Shown: one piece after another, positions 1-9,400 of the stretch | Layout: each line of letters opens with the position of its first letter | How positions within the stretch are numbered: the stretch's first letter is position 1 | Assembly (NCBI GenBank): GCA_903866825.1 | Contig: CAIPPE010000220.1 | Coordinates: 1 to 48,661, forward strand | Origin: an uncultured Methylococcaceae bacterium | Lineage (GTDB): Bacteria; Pseudomonadota; Gammaproteobacteria; Methylococcales; Methylomonadaceae | DNA: 48,661 nucleotides | Direction of reading: 5' to 3' | Notes under the pieces: model-generated | Told to the model about the DNA's origin: nothing | Seen by the model: only the letters and a program-made list of their open reading frames with translations | Databases searched by the model: none | Made by a program: the position numbers and the translations under genes

Positions 1-210
1 GCATATATGCATCGTAGCTTCGGATACATGCAATGCAGCATTCTTGGGTAAGAAAGTTCAGGGATGGCTGATTTCTGCAGCATCCATTCAACCTCTAAGC
101 TACTGAAAATATGACAATCCTATCTTAATCATAAGCAGTAATACAGTTTGGTGCTTTTATTTGATTAACCTAATCAGTAGAATGGCAGTTTTAATTTATT
201 GGCCCTCATA
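1..210. other. Left-edge intergenic sequence, no gene seen
   Basis: No convincing reading frame or RNA gene is visible between the window edge and the YecA-like gene. The stretch is AT-rich and may hold the promoter of that gene, but I see no clear -35/-10 pair. Anything upstream is cut off by the window. Confidence 0.5.
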
Positions 211-813
211 ATGACTAGTCCTGCTGATACCAACCTATTATTACCCTTGTCAGAAGAGGAGATAGAAGAACTTGATGGGTTTCTTATGTCTGGTGCTATT
301 TCTTTTGAAACCATGTCGATTGATGAACTGGATGGGTATTTAACGGCTATTGTCATCGGGCCAACCCGGTTGAATTTTGATCAATGGTTTCCGGGTATCT
401 GGGGGGGGGATGATGCTCCAGACTTTGATTCACCAGAAGAAGCGAAGCATATCATTGAGCTAATCGTTAGACTAATGCATGGTATTGTCACGGAGTTTAA
501 TGATGATCCTGATGATATTGCCCCGATTTTTGTGACTTCAACTTATCCCGATGATACGCGTGAGTACACCGATGCCATTATGTGGACGCATGGTTTTTTG
601 AAAGGCATAGCGCTGTGTAGAAATAATTGGCAGCCTTTTTTTGATGATCCAAACGGTAAGGACGTATTGCGGCCTATCTATTTGCTGGGTTCTGACGATG
701 TCACTTTAGAGGAAGAAGCGCTGACAGAAACCCCCGAACAAAGCGAAGCGCTTGCGCAACAGGTCATTGAAAGTCTGGCCTGGATTTACCGATTCTGGCT
801 CCCATTCCGATAG
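211..813 (+). CDS. YecA/YgfB family (UPF0149) protein
   Basis: A 200-residue acidic protein of the UPF0149 (YgfB/YecA) family. Visible family features are the N-terminal LDGFL segment, the repeated ELDGYLTAIVIGP segment about 35 residues later, a WFPGIWGG motif, and the WTHGFLKGI helix near the middle. The YecA branch often ends in a SEC-C zinc-binding tail; none is present here and the protein ends at WLPFR. The biochemical role of the family is poorly defined. I chose the ATG at 211; a TTG at 199 in the same frame would add four residues. No strong Shine-Dalgarno sequence precedes either start. It stands alone on the plus strand with about 150 bases on each side. Confidence 0.75.
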   Translation: MTSPADTNLLLPLSEEEIEELDGFLMSGAISFETMSIDELDGYLTAIVIGPTRLNFDQWFPGIWGGDDAPDFDSPEEAKHIIELIVRLMHGIVTEFNDDPDDIAPIFVTSTYPDDTREYTDAIMWTHGFLKGIALCRNNWQPFFDDPNGKDVLRPIYLLGSDDVTLEEEALTETPEQSEALAQQVIESLAWIYRFWLPFR

Positions 814-967
814 GAGACAATGGAAACTTGTTAGCGTTTTATCCAGATAAACATTCCATTTGGAGCGTTACTTGTTCATCTATCATTAAGATTGAATCGT
901 TATACTGAGACAAATTATCGCAATAATTAAACTCTCTTAATAACTCATCATTTAATGGTTCTCGGAA

Positions 968-1150
968 ATGGATAATCAAATTCTTGTAAATCAGGCCCAA
1001 CACCTTTTGGTTAGATTACAAAGCAAGCATGTTGAATCACCGATTGAAAACGATATGGGCTTTAATCGTCTTTATCCCATATTAAGAAAGGCTTTTCGCA
1101 GATATAGACGACGATTAAGAAGTCTTGAGCGGACTGGATATATTTACTAA
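968..1150 (+). CDS. Small basic hypothetical protein
   Basis: A 60-residue open frame whose C-terminal half is rich in arginine (RRYRRRLRSLERTGYIY). I do not recognise a family. The ATG at 968 has only a weak purine stretch upstream. The composition is not that of a random frame, and the basic helix could bind nucleic acid, but that is a guess. It lies alone between the YecA-like gene and another unknown gene on the same strand. It could be a spurious frame. Confidence 0.35.
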   Translation: MDNQILVNQAQHLLVRLQSKHVESPIENDMGFNRLYPILRKAFRRYRRRLRSLERTGYIY

Positions 1151-1293
1151 GTGACTTTCGGAATTGACATTGCTTTTCGTGTCAAGATTTGACGTCAGTG
1201 ATTGGGGCTTTATTAAGAATTAAAGAACGAGCTTTCAATTTAGCGTAATTCCTGTCATTGATCCAAATGTCAGAAATGGCTAGTAGCACTTAT

Positions 1294-1316
1294 CATTCTT
1301 CATTCTTCATTCTTCA
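1294..1316. repeat. Short tandem repeat, 7 bp x 3
   Basis: Three consecutive copies of CATTCTT, followed by a partial fourth, in the roughly 280-base gap between two hypothetical genes. Nothing else was recognised in that gap. The repeat could vary in copy number by slippage. No function is suggested. Confidence 0.7.
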
Positions 1317-1433
1317 CTAATCAGTATATGTTTTTCTTTGCAATAATTTTCTACTTCAGTATAGTTTAAATAGTATGCATCACAAAAACTATCCAGTTCT
1401 TTTTTTTCTCGTTAAATCATCATTAGGCTTGCT

Positions 1434-1967
1434 ATGGATTTTGTCAATTTAACCGTCGGTGGACATTTTGACCACGGCATCCCTCCCGAAGCGATGAGTA
1501 TTGTGCTGATGAACGGTGTACCGATGATAGCGTTTAATTTCTCTTTAAGTGCTAAAAATATCGAAGACTTCCAGAACGGTGAATGTTCATTTGGTTTGTT
1601 TACAGAAAACAATAGTCTGTTTTTCTTATTTAAGATAGAGGACTTTCTTGATTGGTCTGACCTAGCTTTTACTATCCATTTGGCACAGGATGAAAAAATA
1701 GAGGATAACGAGGGTTACCTGCCTTTTGCATTGGTTCTGATTGATTCAAAGACCAGTATTATAAAAGGATTACGCATGGTGACTGTCTCACCCACTTTTC
1801 GTTCTGTCCTTACCGGGATTCTTCAGAAACAAGCTCAAGAGCGTTTTGATACCATCGCTTACTACAAGACGATTGGTGTACTTTATGACAAGTTTCCTTC
1901 TGCTACAGACATGCTCAATAAAGCTGTTATTGTTGAAAGGGGCGGTATAAATTTACCGTCGATCTGA
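1434..1967 (+). CDS. Hypothetical protein, 177 aa
   Basis: An intact frame of 177 residues starting at an ATG in a GCTATGG context. I do not recognise the family. The sequence looks like a soluble mixed alpha/beta protein: no signal peptide, no membrane segment, no cysteine motif. It has regular hydrophobic strands (LTVGGHFDHG, SIVLMNGVPMIAFNFSL) in the N-terminal half and a helical C-terminal third. The codon usage resembles the neighbours, which supports it being real. It is monocistronic, with 120 bases before htpX on the same strand. Confidence 0.6.
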   Translation: MDFVNLTVGGHFDHGIPPEAMSIVLMNGVPMIAFNFSLSAKNIEDFQNGECSFGLFTENNSLFFLFKIEDFLDWSDLAFTIHLAQDEKIEDNEGYLPFALVLIDSKTSIIKGLRMVTVSPTFRSVLTGILQKQAQERFDTIAYYKTIGVLYDKFPSATDMLNKAVIVERGGINLPSI

Positions 1968-2087
1968 ATATTTAGTAATGTGATAAAATGTAAATCCTTG
2001 AAAGAATTTAATCAGCTAAGGCTTGGAATGTACATTTTCGTCACCATATAGCTGCAATGTTAAATTTAATTGATTGAGGTTAGTACC

Positions 2088-2963
2088 ATGATGCGAATTC
2101 TTCTTTTTTTAGCGACCAACGTGGCCATTATGGTCGTGGTCAGCATTATTTTTAATGTATTAGGTATAAGCGGTGCTTTAGATGCGCAAGGGGTTGATCT
2201 TAATCTAAACGCCTTATTATTGATGTCGGCCATTATTGGTACGACGGGTTCTTTGATTTCGTTGGCGATGTCTAAATGGTCTGCCAAGCAGGCAATGGGC
2301 GTTCATGTGATTGATCATCCACAAAATCAAACTGAACAATGGTTGCTGGATATTGTTGCAAAACAAGCGCGTTTGGTGGGAATTGATATGCCTGAAGTAG
2401 GTATCTTCCAGGCACCCGAAGCGAATGCTTTTGCAACCGGTATGAATAAGAACAGTGCTCTGGTAGCGGTCAGTACTGGCTTGTTGCACTCTATGACAGC
2501 GGATGAGGTCGAGGCGGTCGTGGGGCATGAGATGACCCATGTGGCAAACGGTGACATGGTGACTATGGCCTTAATGCAAGGGGTGGTTAATACGTTTGTT
2601 TACTTCTTTGCCACTATCATTGGTCATTTTGTTGATCGTGTTGTATTTAAAACAGAACGCGGTTACGGCCCTGCTTATTACATCACTCAATTGATTGCTC
2701 AAATCGTGTTAGGTTTTCTGGCCTCAATGCTGGTGATGTGGTTCTCTCGTTATAGAGAGTTTAAAGCCGATGCGGGCGGTGCTCAATTGGCGGGGACACC
2801 CAAAATGATTGCCGCTTTACGTGCCTTGCAAAGAGCCCATGAAGTGCCTGAGTTGCCGGGGCAATTGGCCGCTTTTGGTATAAATGGCGGAGGTGTGGGA
2901 CGGTTGTTTATGAGTCACCCGCCTTTAGAAGAACGCATTGCTGCTCTGCAAAATAGCCGTTAA
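2088..2963 (+). CDS. htpX: Membrane zinc metalloprotease HtpX
   Basis: HtpX is an M48-family inner-membrane endopeptidase that degrades misfolded or unassembled membrane proteins alongside FtsH. The 291-residue product shows two N-terminal membrane segments (about residues 4-26 and 42-60), the HEMTH zinc-binding motif at 147-151, the paired C-terminal membrane segments, and the downstream REFKADAGGAQLAG segment carrying the third zinc ligand (Glu). The length equals the usual 285-295. The frame is open 18 bases further upstream, but the ATG at 2088 follows GAGG with good spacing and gives the typical MMRI start. In enterobacteria htpX is controlled by CpxR and heat shock; no such site is obvious here. 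A terminator follows. Confidence 0.95.
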   Translation: MMRILLFLATNVAIMVVVSIIFNVLGISGALDAQGVDLNLNALLLMSAIIGTTGSLISLAMSKWSAKQAMGVHVIDHPQNQTEQWLLDIVAKQARLVGIDMPEVGIFQAPEANAFATGMNKNSALVAVSTGLLHSMTADEVEAVVGHEMTHVANGDMVTMALMQGVVNTFVYFFATIIGHFVDRVVFKTERGYGPAYYITQLIAQIVLGFLASMLVMWFSRYREFKADAGGAQLAGTPKMIAALRALQRAHEVPELPGQLAAFGINGGGVGRLFMSHPPLEERIAALQNSR

Positions 2964-2998
2964 ACCATCATTATTCAATTTTAAACACTTATCTACGA

Positions 2999-3027
2999 AT
3001 GGGAGTCTCAATAGGCTCCCATTTTTG
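2999..3027 (+). terminator. Rho-independent terminator after htpX
   Basis: Seven-base perfect stem ATGGGAG / CTCCCAT (2999-3005 and 3016-3022), directly followed by a run of five T. It sits 36 bases after the htpX stop. Confidence 0.8.
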
Positions 3028-3194
3028 TAGCTTATGAGTTTATCTTCTTTTTAAAAAGGTGATTAGTTACCATTTTTAATCAGTTCGCGTAAAATCACCG
3101 TATCTTAACGGGGCTTCCCATTTTAGGCATCACTTTAAAGTCGCCAATTTTGGATGATAGCTTTACATCCTACCCTTATAACTACAGGAATATC

Positions 3195-3572
3195 ATGAAA
3201 AAGATTTTTTTCGCCAGCCTATTATTGTTCGCTGGGATTGTATTTGCGGATGATGCTAAAAATGAATGGCATAACACCGTTTTAACTGATGCAACCATTG
3301 AAAAAGTGCAAGCCGCTAAATATGAATACAAGAAGTGTGTCGGCGATGAAATGCAAAAGTCGTCTTATCAGGATCAGGATTCTCGCAAGGCAACGGACGC
3401 TATTATGAAGCAGTGTGAGTCTATTCTGGCGAAAATGCGGGTGGTTTATACCGAGGCGAAAGTGCCTGAGGTTATTTCTGACCGACATTTAAAACAAATT
3501 CGTATGCAGACAACACGTGAAGCCTTACAAGGCATGATGTTCTCTGAAGCTAGTCGTAAAGCGGGTAAATAA
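3195..3572 (+). CDS. Small exported protein of unknown function
   Basis: A 125-residue protein with a clear Sec signal peptide (MKKIFFASLLLFAGIVFA, cleavage likely before DDAKNEW). The mature part is about 107 residues, helical and charged, with two cysteines about 30 residues apart (KKCVGDE and KQCESIL) that could form a disulfide in the periplasm. An earlier in-frame start at 3150 would bury the signal peptide. The ATG at 3195 follows CAGGAA at good spacing. It is the first gene of a likely three-gene operon with the DUF2760 and Hsp70 genes (28-base gap, then 4-base overlap). The family is not recognised. Confidence 0.7.
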   Translation: MKKIFFASLLLFAGIVFADDAKNEWHNTVLTDATIEKVQAAKYEYKKCVGDEMQKSSYQDQDSRKATDAIMKQCESILAKMRVVYTEAKVPEVISDRHLKQIRMQTTREALQGMMFSEASRKAGK

Positions 3573-3600
3573 ATAATAACTAAATAGAGGTTCTCTCTCA

Positions 3601-4266
3601 ATGAATATGATGTATGCAATTGATTTATCTTTAAAACCGACTACCTTTGACCTGTGGCATGTGTGTCTGGCTGGAACGGTTGTAGTTTTGGCTTTTATGC
3701 TGATTATGTTGCTGCTGGTGATGTTGATCAGTGCAATGCGCTCTAAGAACCCCCCCGTTGAGCGTGTAACTCAACCGGTTGTACCTGTAACACCCCCCGA
3801 ACCTGTTATTAAAATAGTTGAGAAGATTGTAGAGGTTGAAAAGATAGTACATGCACCTGTACCAGAACCCGTTATTTTAAAAGAGTCCACACCGGATGCT
3901 GCACTACAACTGTTGGGACTGTTGCAAAAAGAAGCCCGTTTCATTGATTTTATCAAAGAAGATATAACAAGCTATGCCGATAGTGATGTGGGGATTGCTG
4001 CCAGGGTTGTGCATGAAGGTTGTAATAAAGCGATTAATGAACATTTTACTTTAACCGCTATTCGTACTGAGCAAGAAGGTAGCAAGGTGACTTTGCCGGC
4101 TGGCTTTGATGCTTCATCTGTACGTTTAACCGGTAATATTGTCGGGTCTGCTCCTTTTACTGGCGTATTGGTTCATAAGGGCTGGCAAGTAACGGATGTC
4201 CGGTTGGCAAAATTAACACAAGGTCATAATGCGAATATTATTGCCGCTGCTGAGGTTGAACTATGA
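3601..4266 (+). CDS. DUF2760 membrane protein, Hsp70-associated
   Basis: A 221-residue protein with one N-terminal membrane segment (about residues 20-45). It is followed by a Pro/Val/Glu-rich linker with repeated PxxPV(I/V) and VEKIVE units (about 48-95), then a globular domain from about residue 100 to the end (LLGLLQKEARFIDFI to AAAEVEL). I recognise the C-terminal domain as DUF2760, a domain found next to DnaK-like genes in several proteobacteria. Its last codon overlaps the start of the Hsp70 gene (ATGA), so the two are translationally coupled and probably work together. I infer a membrane-tethered partner or substrate-delivery factor for the Hsp70; the molecular role is unknown. Confidence 0.75.
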   Translation: MNMMYAIDLSLKPTTFDLWHVCLAGTVVVLAFMLIMLLLVMLISAMRSKNPPVERVTQPVVPVTPPEPVIKIVEKIVEVEKIVHAPVPEPVILKESTPDAALQLLGLLQKEARFIDFIKEDITSYADSDVGIAARVVHEGCNKAINEHFTLTAIRTEQEGSKVTLPAGFDASSVRLTGNIVGSAPFTGVLVHKGWQVTDVRLAKLTQGHNANIIAAAEVEL

Positions 4267-6320
4267 GTTTGTTCGATCATATTAAAAAAATTCAGGACGT
4301 TAAGACTGAGGCTGTTCCAAACCAGCCTGAAGAAACCGTTACTGCAACGCCTGAGCCTTTAAATTCAGCGCCTGAGTATCAACAAGATAATGAGACTGTT
4401 GCAAGTGATACAGGTGATAGTGCTCACTATTCCAATACGTTTCCAGGCACAAGCTTTAACCAGACTAATCAAGTGCCCTCTCCAGGTGTTGGTAAACGTT
4501 ATTCAGTTGGTATCGATTTAGGGACCACTCACTGCGTTTTGTCTTATGCTGATATTACGGACATTGACAGTGATGAGTTTAATCAGCAGGTCATGGCTAT
4601 CCCACAGTTATTTAATCCTGGTCTGGTTGAAAACAGTTTTCAGTTGCCATCCTTTCTTTATCAGGCGCATGAAGCAGAACTTGCGGAAGGTTCTACGTCG
4701 TTACCCTGGACGGTAAAGCCTGATTATCTGGTCGGTGAGATTGCCAGAAACCTGGGTAGCAAGACGCCGATACGTTTGGTATCGAGTGCTAAGAGTTGGT
4801 TGTGTCATGCCGGAGTAGATTGTAAGGCGCCAATACTGCCTGCTGAGGCACCTGATGAAGTTGAACGTATTTCGCCTTTTCAGGCGACGACGGCTTATTT
4901 GCAACATATTCGTGATGCATGGCAAAGTTTGCACCCTGATGCCCCTTTAAAAGATCAGGATCTGGTGATTACTGTACCCGCTTCTTTTGATCCGGCTGCG
5001 CGTGATTTGACTGTGGAGTCTGCTCGTGAGGTTGGGTTGGGTCAGGCCATCTTATTGGAAGAGCCTCAGGCGGCTTTATATAGCTGGATTGAAAGAAGTC
5101 ACGGTGACTGGCGTAAACAGGCGACGTGTGGCGATATAATCCTGGTGATTGACGTGGGTGGGGGTACCACTGACTTATCGTTGATTGCCGTTACTGAAGA
5201 TAATGGTAATTTAGAGTTAACTCGTATTGCGGTCGGTGATCATATTTTGCTGGGCGGTGATAATATGGATTTAGCGTTAGCGTATACCGTTAAGGCTAAG
5301 CTGGAAAAAGAGGGTAAACGTTTAGAGCCTTGGCAGGTTCAGGCATTGACGCATAGTTGCCGTGAAGCAAAAGAGAAAATATTCACGACGCCGTCCCTGG
5401 AAGTCATTCCTTTGGTTATTGCTAGCCGTGGCTCCTCTTTTATGGCGGGAAACATACGTACTGAGTTAACGCGTGAAGAAGTTGAGCGCGTGTTGATTGA
5501 TGGCTTTTTCCCCAGAGTGGCAGTCAGTGAAAGACCGATCAGTCGTACCCGTACTGGTTTAAGAACAACCGGTTTACCTTATGCGCAAGATGCGGCGATC
5601 ACTCGTCATCTGGCTGCTTTCCTGGCTAAGCAACAAAATGCAACCGATGATTTTAAGGATATCAACTTACCTGAACATGCGACCTTTTTGCATCCTACGG
5701 CAGTTTTATTTAACGGCGGGGTATTAAAAGCAGACGGTTTGGGCAATCGTTTAATGGAGGTATTAAATTCCTGGCTGGCGGCTGAACAGGCACCCGAAGC
5801 GCGTTTATTATCGGGTGCTGATCTTGATCTGGCAGTAGCACGCGGTGCAGCTTATTATGGGTTTGTGCGTAAAGGTAAGGGTGTGCGTATTAAGGGCGGT
5901 ACAGCCGCTTCTTATTACATCAGTATTGAAAGCTCTATGCCTGCTGTACCGGGTATGGCCCCAGAGATTGTGGCTTTGTGTATTGCTCCTTTCGGAATGG
6001 AAGAAGGTACGCGTGAGGATTTACCCGATGATGAGTTTGGTTTAGTGGTGGGCGAACCTGTACGTTTCCGTTTCTTTGCTTCTAACACGCGTCGGGATGA
6101 TAAAGTCGGTACTCGTTTAGACTATTGGACGGACGATGAATTGACCGAGTTAAATGAACTGGATATTACATTACCAGAAGAAGGTCGTAGAACCGGTGAA
6201 GTTGTCGGTGTTCATTTAGGCTCAGCGGTGACTGAAGTAGGTACTTTAGAAGTACAAGCAGTGTCTTTAAAAGACAGCAGTCGCTGGAAAATTGAGTTTG
6301 ATGTCCGGGCAGGTGATTAA
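4263..6320 (+). CDS. Divergent Hsp70-family protein
   Basis: A 685-residue Hsp70/DnaK-like ATPase. The actin-fold motifs are present: phosphate-1 GIDLGTTHC (83-91), VITVPASFDPAARDLT, LLEEPQAALYSW, phosphate-2 DVGGGTTDLS, and LFNGGVLKADG. The first 78 residues are an extension rich in Pro, Thr, Glu and Asn with no obvious fold. The C-terminal 150 residues do not look like the canonical DnaK substrate-binding domain and lid, and there is no EEVD-like tail. It is therefore not the housekeeping DnaK and belongs to the YegD/HscC-like divergent group. It overlaps the DUF2760 gene by four bases. No J-protein or GrpE gene is adjacent. Client proteins are unknown. Confidence 0.85.
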   Translation: MSLFDHIKKIQDVKTEAVPNQPEETVTATPEPLNSAPEYQQDNETVASDTGDSAHYSNTFPGTSFNQTNQVPSPGVGKRYSVGIDLGTTHCVLSYADITDIDSDEFNQQVMAIPQLFNPGLVENSFQLPSFLYQAHEAELAEGSTSLPWTVKPDYLVGEIARNLGSKTPIRLVSSAKSWLCHAGVDCKAPILPAEAPDEVERISPFQATTAYLQHIRDAWQSLHPDAPLKDQDLVITVPASFDPAARDLTVESAREVGLGQAILLEEPQAALYSWIERSHGDWRKQATCGDIILVIDVGGGTTDLSLIAVTEDNGNLELTRIAVGDHILLGGDNMDLALAYTVKAKLEKEGKRLEPWQVQALTHSCREAKEKIFTTPSLEVIPLVIASRGSSFMAGNIRTELTREEVERVLIDGFFPRVAVSERPISRTRTGLRTTGLPYAQDAAITRHLAAFLAKQQNATDDFKDINLPEHATFLHPTAVLFNGGVLKADGLGNRLMEVLNSWLAAEQAPEARLLSGADLDLAVARGAAYYGFVRKGKGVRIKGGTAASYYISIESSMPAVPGMAPEIVALCIAPFGMEEGTREDLPDDEFGLVVGEPVRFRFFASNTRRDDKVGTRLDYWTDDELTELNELDITLPEEGRRTGEVVGVHLGSAVTEVGTLEVQAVSLKDSSRWKIEFDVRAGD

Positions 6321-6356
6321 AGCCTGGATTTATCTCTTTTTGTTTCAACTCTTTTC

Positions 6357-6402
6357 TGTAGGAGTGGCTTTAGCCGCTGTTTTATAAAGCGACTCCTACT
6401 GT
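6357..6402. repeat. REP-like palindrome
   Basis: An imperfect inverted repeat: GTAGGAGTGGCTTT on the left and AAAGCGACTCCTAC on the right, with one mismatch. It resembles intergenic REP elements of the GTAGGAGCGGCTTTAGCC type known in pseudomonads and relatives. It lies between the Hsp70 gene and hrpA and might also act as a weak terminator. I saw no second copy in the window. Confidence 0.55.
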
Positions 6403-6431
6403 AAGTTATTTCATTTTATCTGTCTGTTTTA

Positions 6432-9400
6432 ATGTCTTCTTTTGATCTTGTTAAGCAACTCACCCAACAACTCCCTCACTGTCTGAATCAGGATAGGCAC
6501 CTTTTAAAACGTCAGTTAGACCGTTTACGAAGTGAGCTTAAAAAAGGTAAAGCCGTTGAGGCTTCTTTAAGTACCCTGGCTGGCCGTATTGAGCGGTCGG
6601 TAGCGACCAGAAATAAACGGCTTGCCAGTATTCCTCCGATCAACTTTCCTGATTTACCGGTAACGGGTAAGAAAGATGATATCGCCCAGTTAATCAAAGC
6701 GCATCAAGTGGTGATTGTTTGTGGTGAAACCGGTTCGGGTAAAACCACTCAGTTACCAAAGATTTGTTTATCGCTGGGTTTAGGAGCGGCTGGTTTTATT
6801 GGTCATACCCAACCAAGACGTATTGCTGCCAGAACAGTAGCTGATCGTATTGCCGAGGAGTTGGGTGAGGGGATTGGTAAGTCGGTTGGCTATAAGATTC
6901 GTTTTAATGATAAGACCCATGCGGATTCTTTAGTTAAATTAATGACGGATGGGATTCTATTAGCTGAATCTCAGCATGATCCGTATTTGAGTCAATACGA
7001 AACCATCATTATTGATGAAGCGCATGAGCGCAGTTTGAATATTGATTTCTTATTGGGTTATTTAAAGTGGTTGTTACCGAAGCGTCCAGATTTAAAAGTG
7101 ATTGTGACGTCGGCTACGATTGATACCCAACGTTTTTCTACGCATTTTAACAATGCACCTATCATTGAAGTTTCGGGTCGAACTTATCCCGTTGATATGC
7201 GGTATCGACCCATTATCACCAAAGAACCACTGGAAGGTGAAGAGGTTGATGAAACGATTGATGAATTGCAAAACGCCATTCTGGATGCGGTTGATGAACT
7301 GTATCGGGATTTACGGGGAGATATTTTAATCTTCTTAAGCGGTGAGCGTGAAATCAGAGAAACGACTGAATCGTTAAAAAAACATCATCCTACCCAGTAC
7401 GAGATTTTACCGCTGTATTCCAAGTTAAGTGTGAGTGAACAGGAGCGGGTATTTAATCCTAAGGGGGGCAAGATTCGTATTGTTCTTGCTACCAACGTGG
7501 CAGAGACATCCTTAACAGTACCGGGTATCCGGTGTGTGATTGATACCGGTCATGCGCGTATTAGTCGTTACAGTCATCGTAGTAAAATTCAGCGCTTACC
7601 GATTGAACGCATTTCTCAATCCAGTGCCAATCAACGGGCAGGACGTTGTGGGCGTGTGGCTGAAGGGATTTGTATTCGCTTATATTCACATGATGATTAT
7701 CTGGCCAGACCGGAGTTTACCGAACCCGAAATCATGCGAACCAATTTATCAGCGGTCATTTTACAAATGATTGCCTTAAATTTGGGGGATATAGAAGACT
7801 TTCCTTTTATTGAACCGCCTGAAGATAAGATGATTCGGGATGGTAAAAATGTCTTGCATGAAGTCAATGCCTTGGATAAGTCAGGCAAGTTAACAGAGGT
7901 CGGTAGACAGTTAGCCAAGTTGCCGACTGATCCCAAGTTAGCCAGAATGTTATTAGCGGCTGCAGATGAGCATTGCTTAACGGAAGTCGCTATTATTGTG
8001 TCAGCCTTGAGTGTGCAAGATCCTCGTGAAAAACCGGCGGATAAAATGCAACAAGCCGATGCCAAGCATGTCGCGTTTCGACATCCTGAATCAGACTTCT
8101 TAACACTGTTGAATATCTGGAATACCTTTGAAGTACAGAAAAAGCATTTATCGAATAGTAAGTTAAGAAAGTATTGTACAGATAACTTTTTGTCATATAT
8201 TCGGATGCGTGAGTGGTTTGATATTCATGCGCAGATTATGCAAGTTATTAAAGGGGATTTAAAGCTGCATCCCAATACTGATGATGCGAGTTACGAAAAG
8301 ATTCATCGGGCTTTATTAACGGGTTTGTTATCTAATATTGGTTTTAGGCATGAACCTTATGAATATTTAGGGGCACGTGGCCTTAAGTTTTTTATTTTCC
8401 CGGGTTCTGGATTACATAAACTCAAACCCAAGTGGATTATGGCGGCTGAACAAGTCGAAACCAGTAAGGTGTATGCACGTAATGTAGCTCGTATTGAACC
8501 TGAATGGGTTGAGCATTGTGCAGGTCATTTAGTTAAACATAATTATTATGATCCACATTGGGAAAAGAAGTCGGCACGTTGTATGGTGTCGGCGAGGACC
8601 TTGTTATATGGCTTAACGTTACAGGCGGGTCGCAAGATTCCCTATGATCATGTAGACCCTAAAGCAGCACGTGAGATTTTTATTCGTTCGGCCTTAGTGG
8701 ATTACGACTATCACAGTAATGCGCCTTTTTATGTGGCGAATAAAAAACTCTTGGAAGAAGTCGGGATTATTCAGCATAAAGGCCGACGGGTTGATCTGGT
8801 TGAAGATGAACAGTGGTTGTATCAGTTTTATGATCATAAGCTGCCTGCAGAGATTATCAGTGGGGTAACCTTAGATACCTGGCGTAAAACGGCTGAGCGG
8901 GGTAATCCTAAGTTGCTCTTTTTAACGAAAGAAGATTTAACCCGTGAAAAGGATGAAGACTATGTTAATGAATGGGATTTTCCGGATAGTAAAAAAATAG
9001 GTAACTTAACGATCAAACTACAATATCGGTTTGAACCGGGTCATGATGAAGATGGGGTGACGGCATTGATTCCTGTGCATCAATTAAATCAAATGACTCA
9101 GGAGCCTTTTGATTGGTTAGTGCCGGGGTTGTTAGAAGAAAAGTGTGTAGCATTAGTAAAAGCCTTGCCTAAGAACATCAGAAAGCATTTTGTGCCAGTC
9201 CCACAAATGGTTAAGCAATGTTTAGAGATAGAGCCGGACTTTAAGGGCTTATTGCAGGAGTGGTTAGGTTATCGTTTAAGAAAGCTGACCGGTGAAGCCA
9301 TTCCTTTAAATGAGTGGAGTTTTGAAGGGCTAACTGAGCATTTAAAGATGAACTTTAGGGTCATTGATGATCAAGGTCAGTTACTGGATTATGGTCGGGA

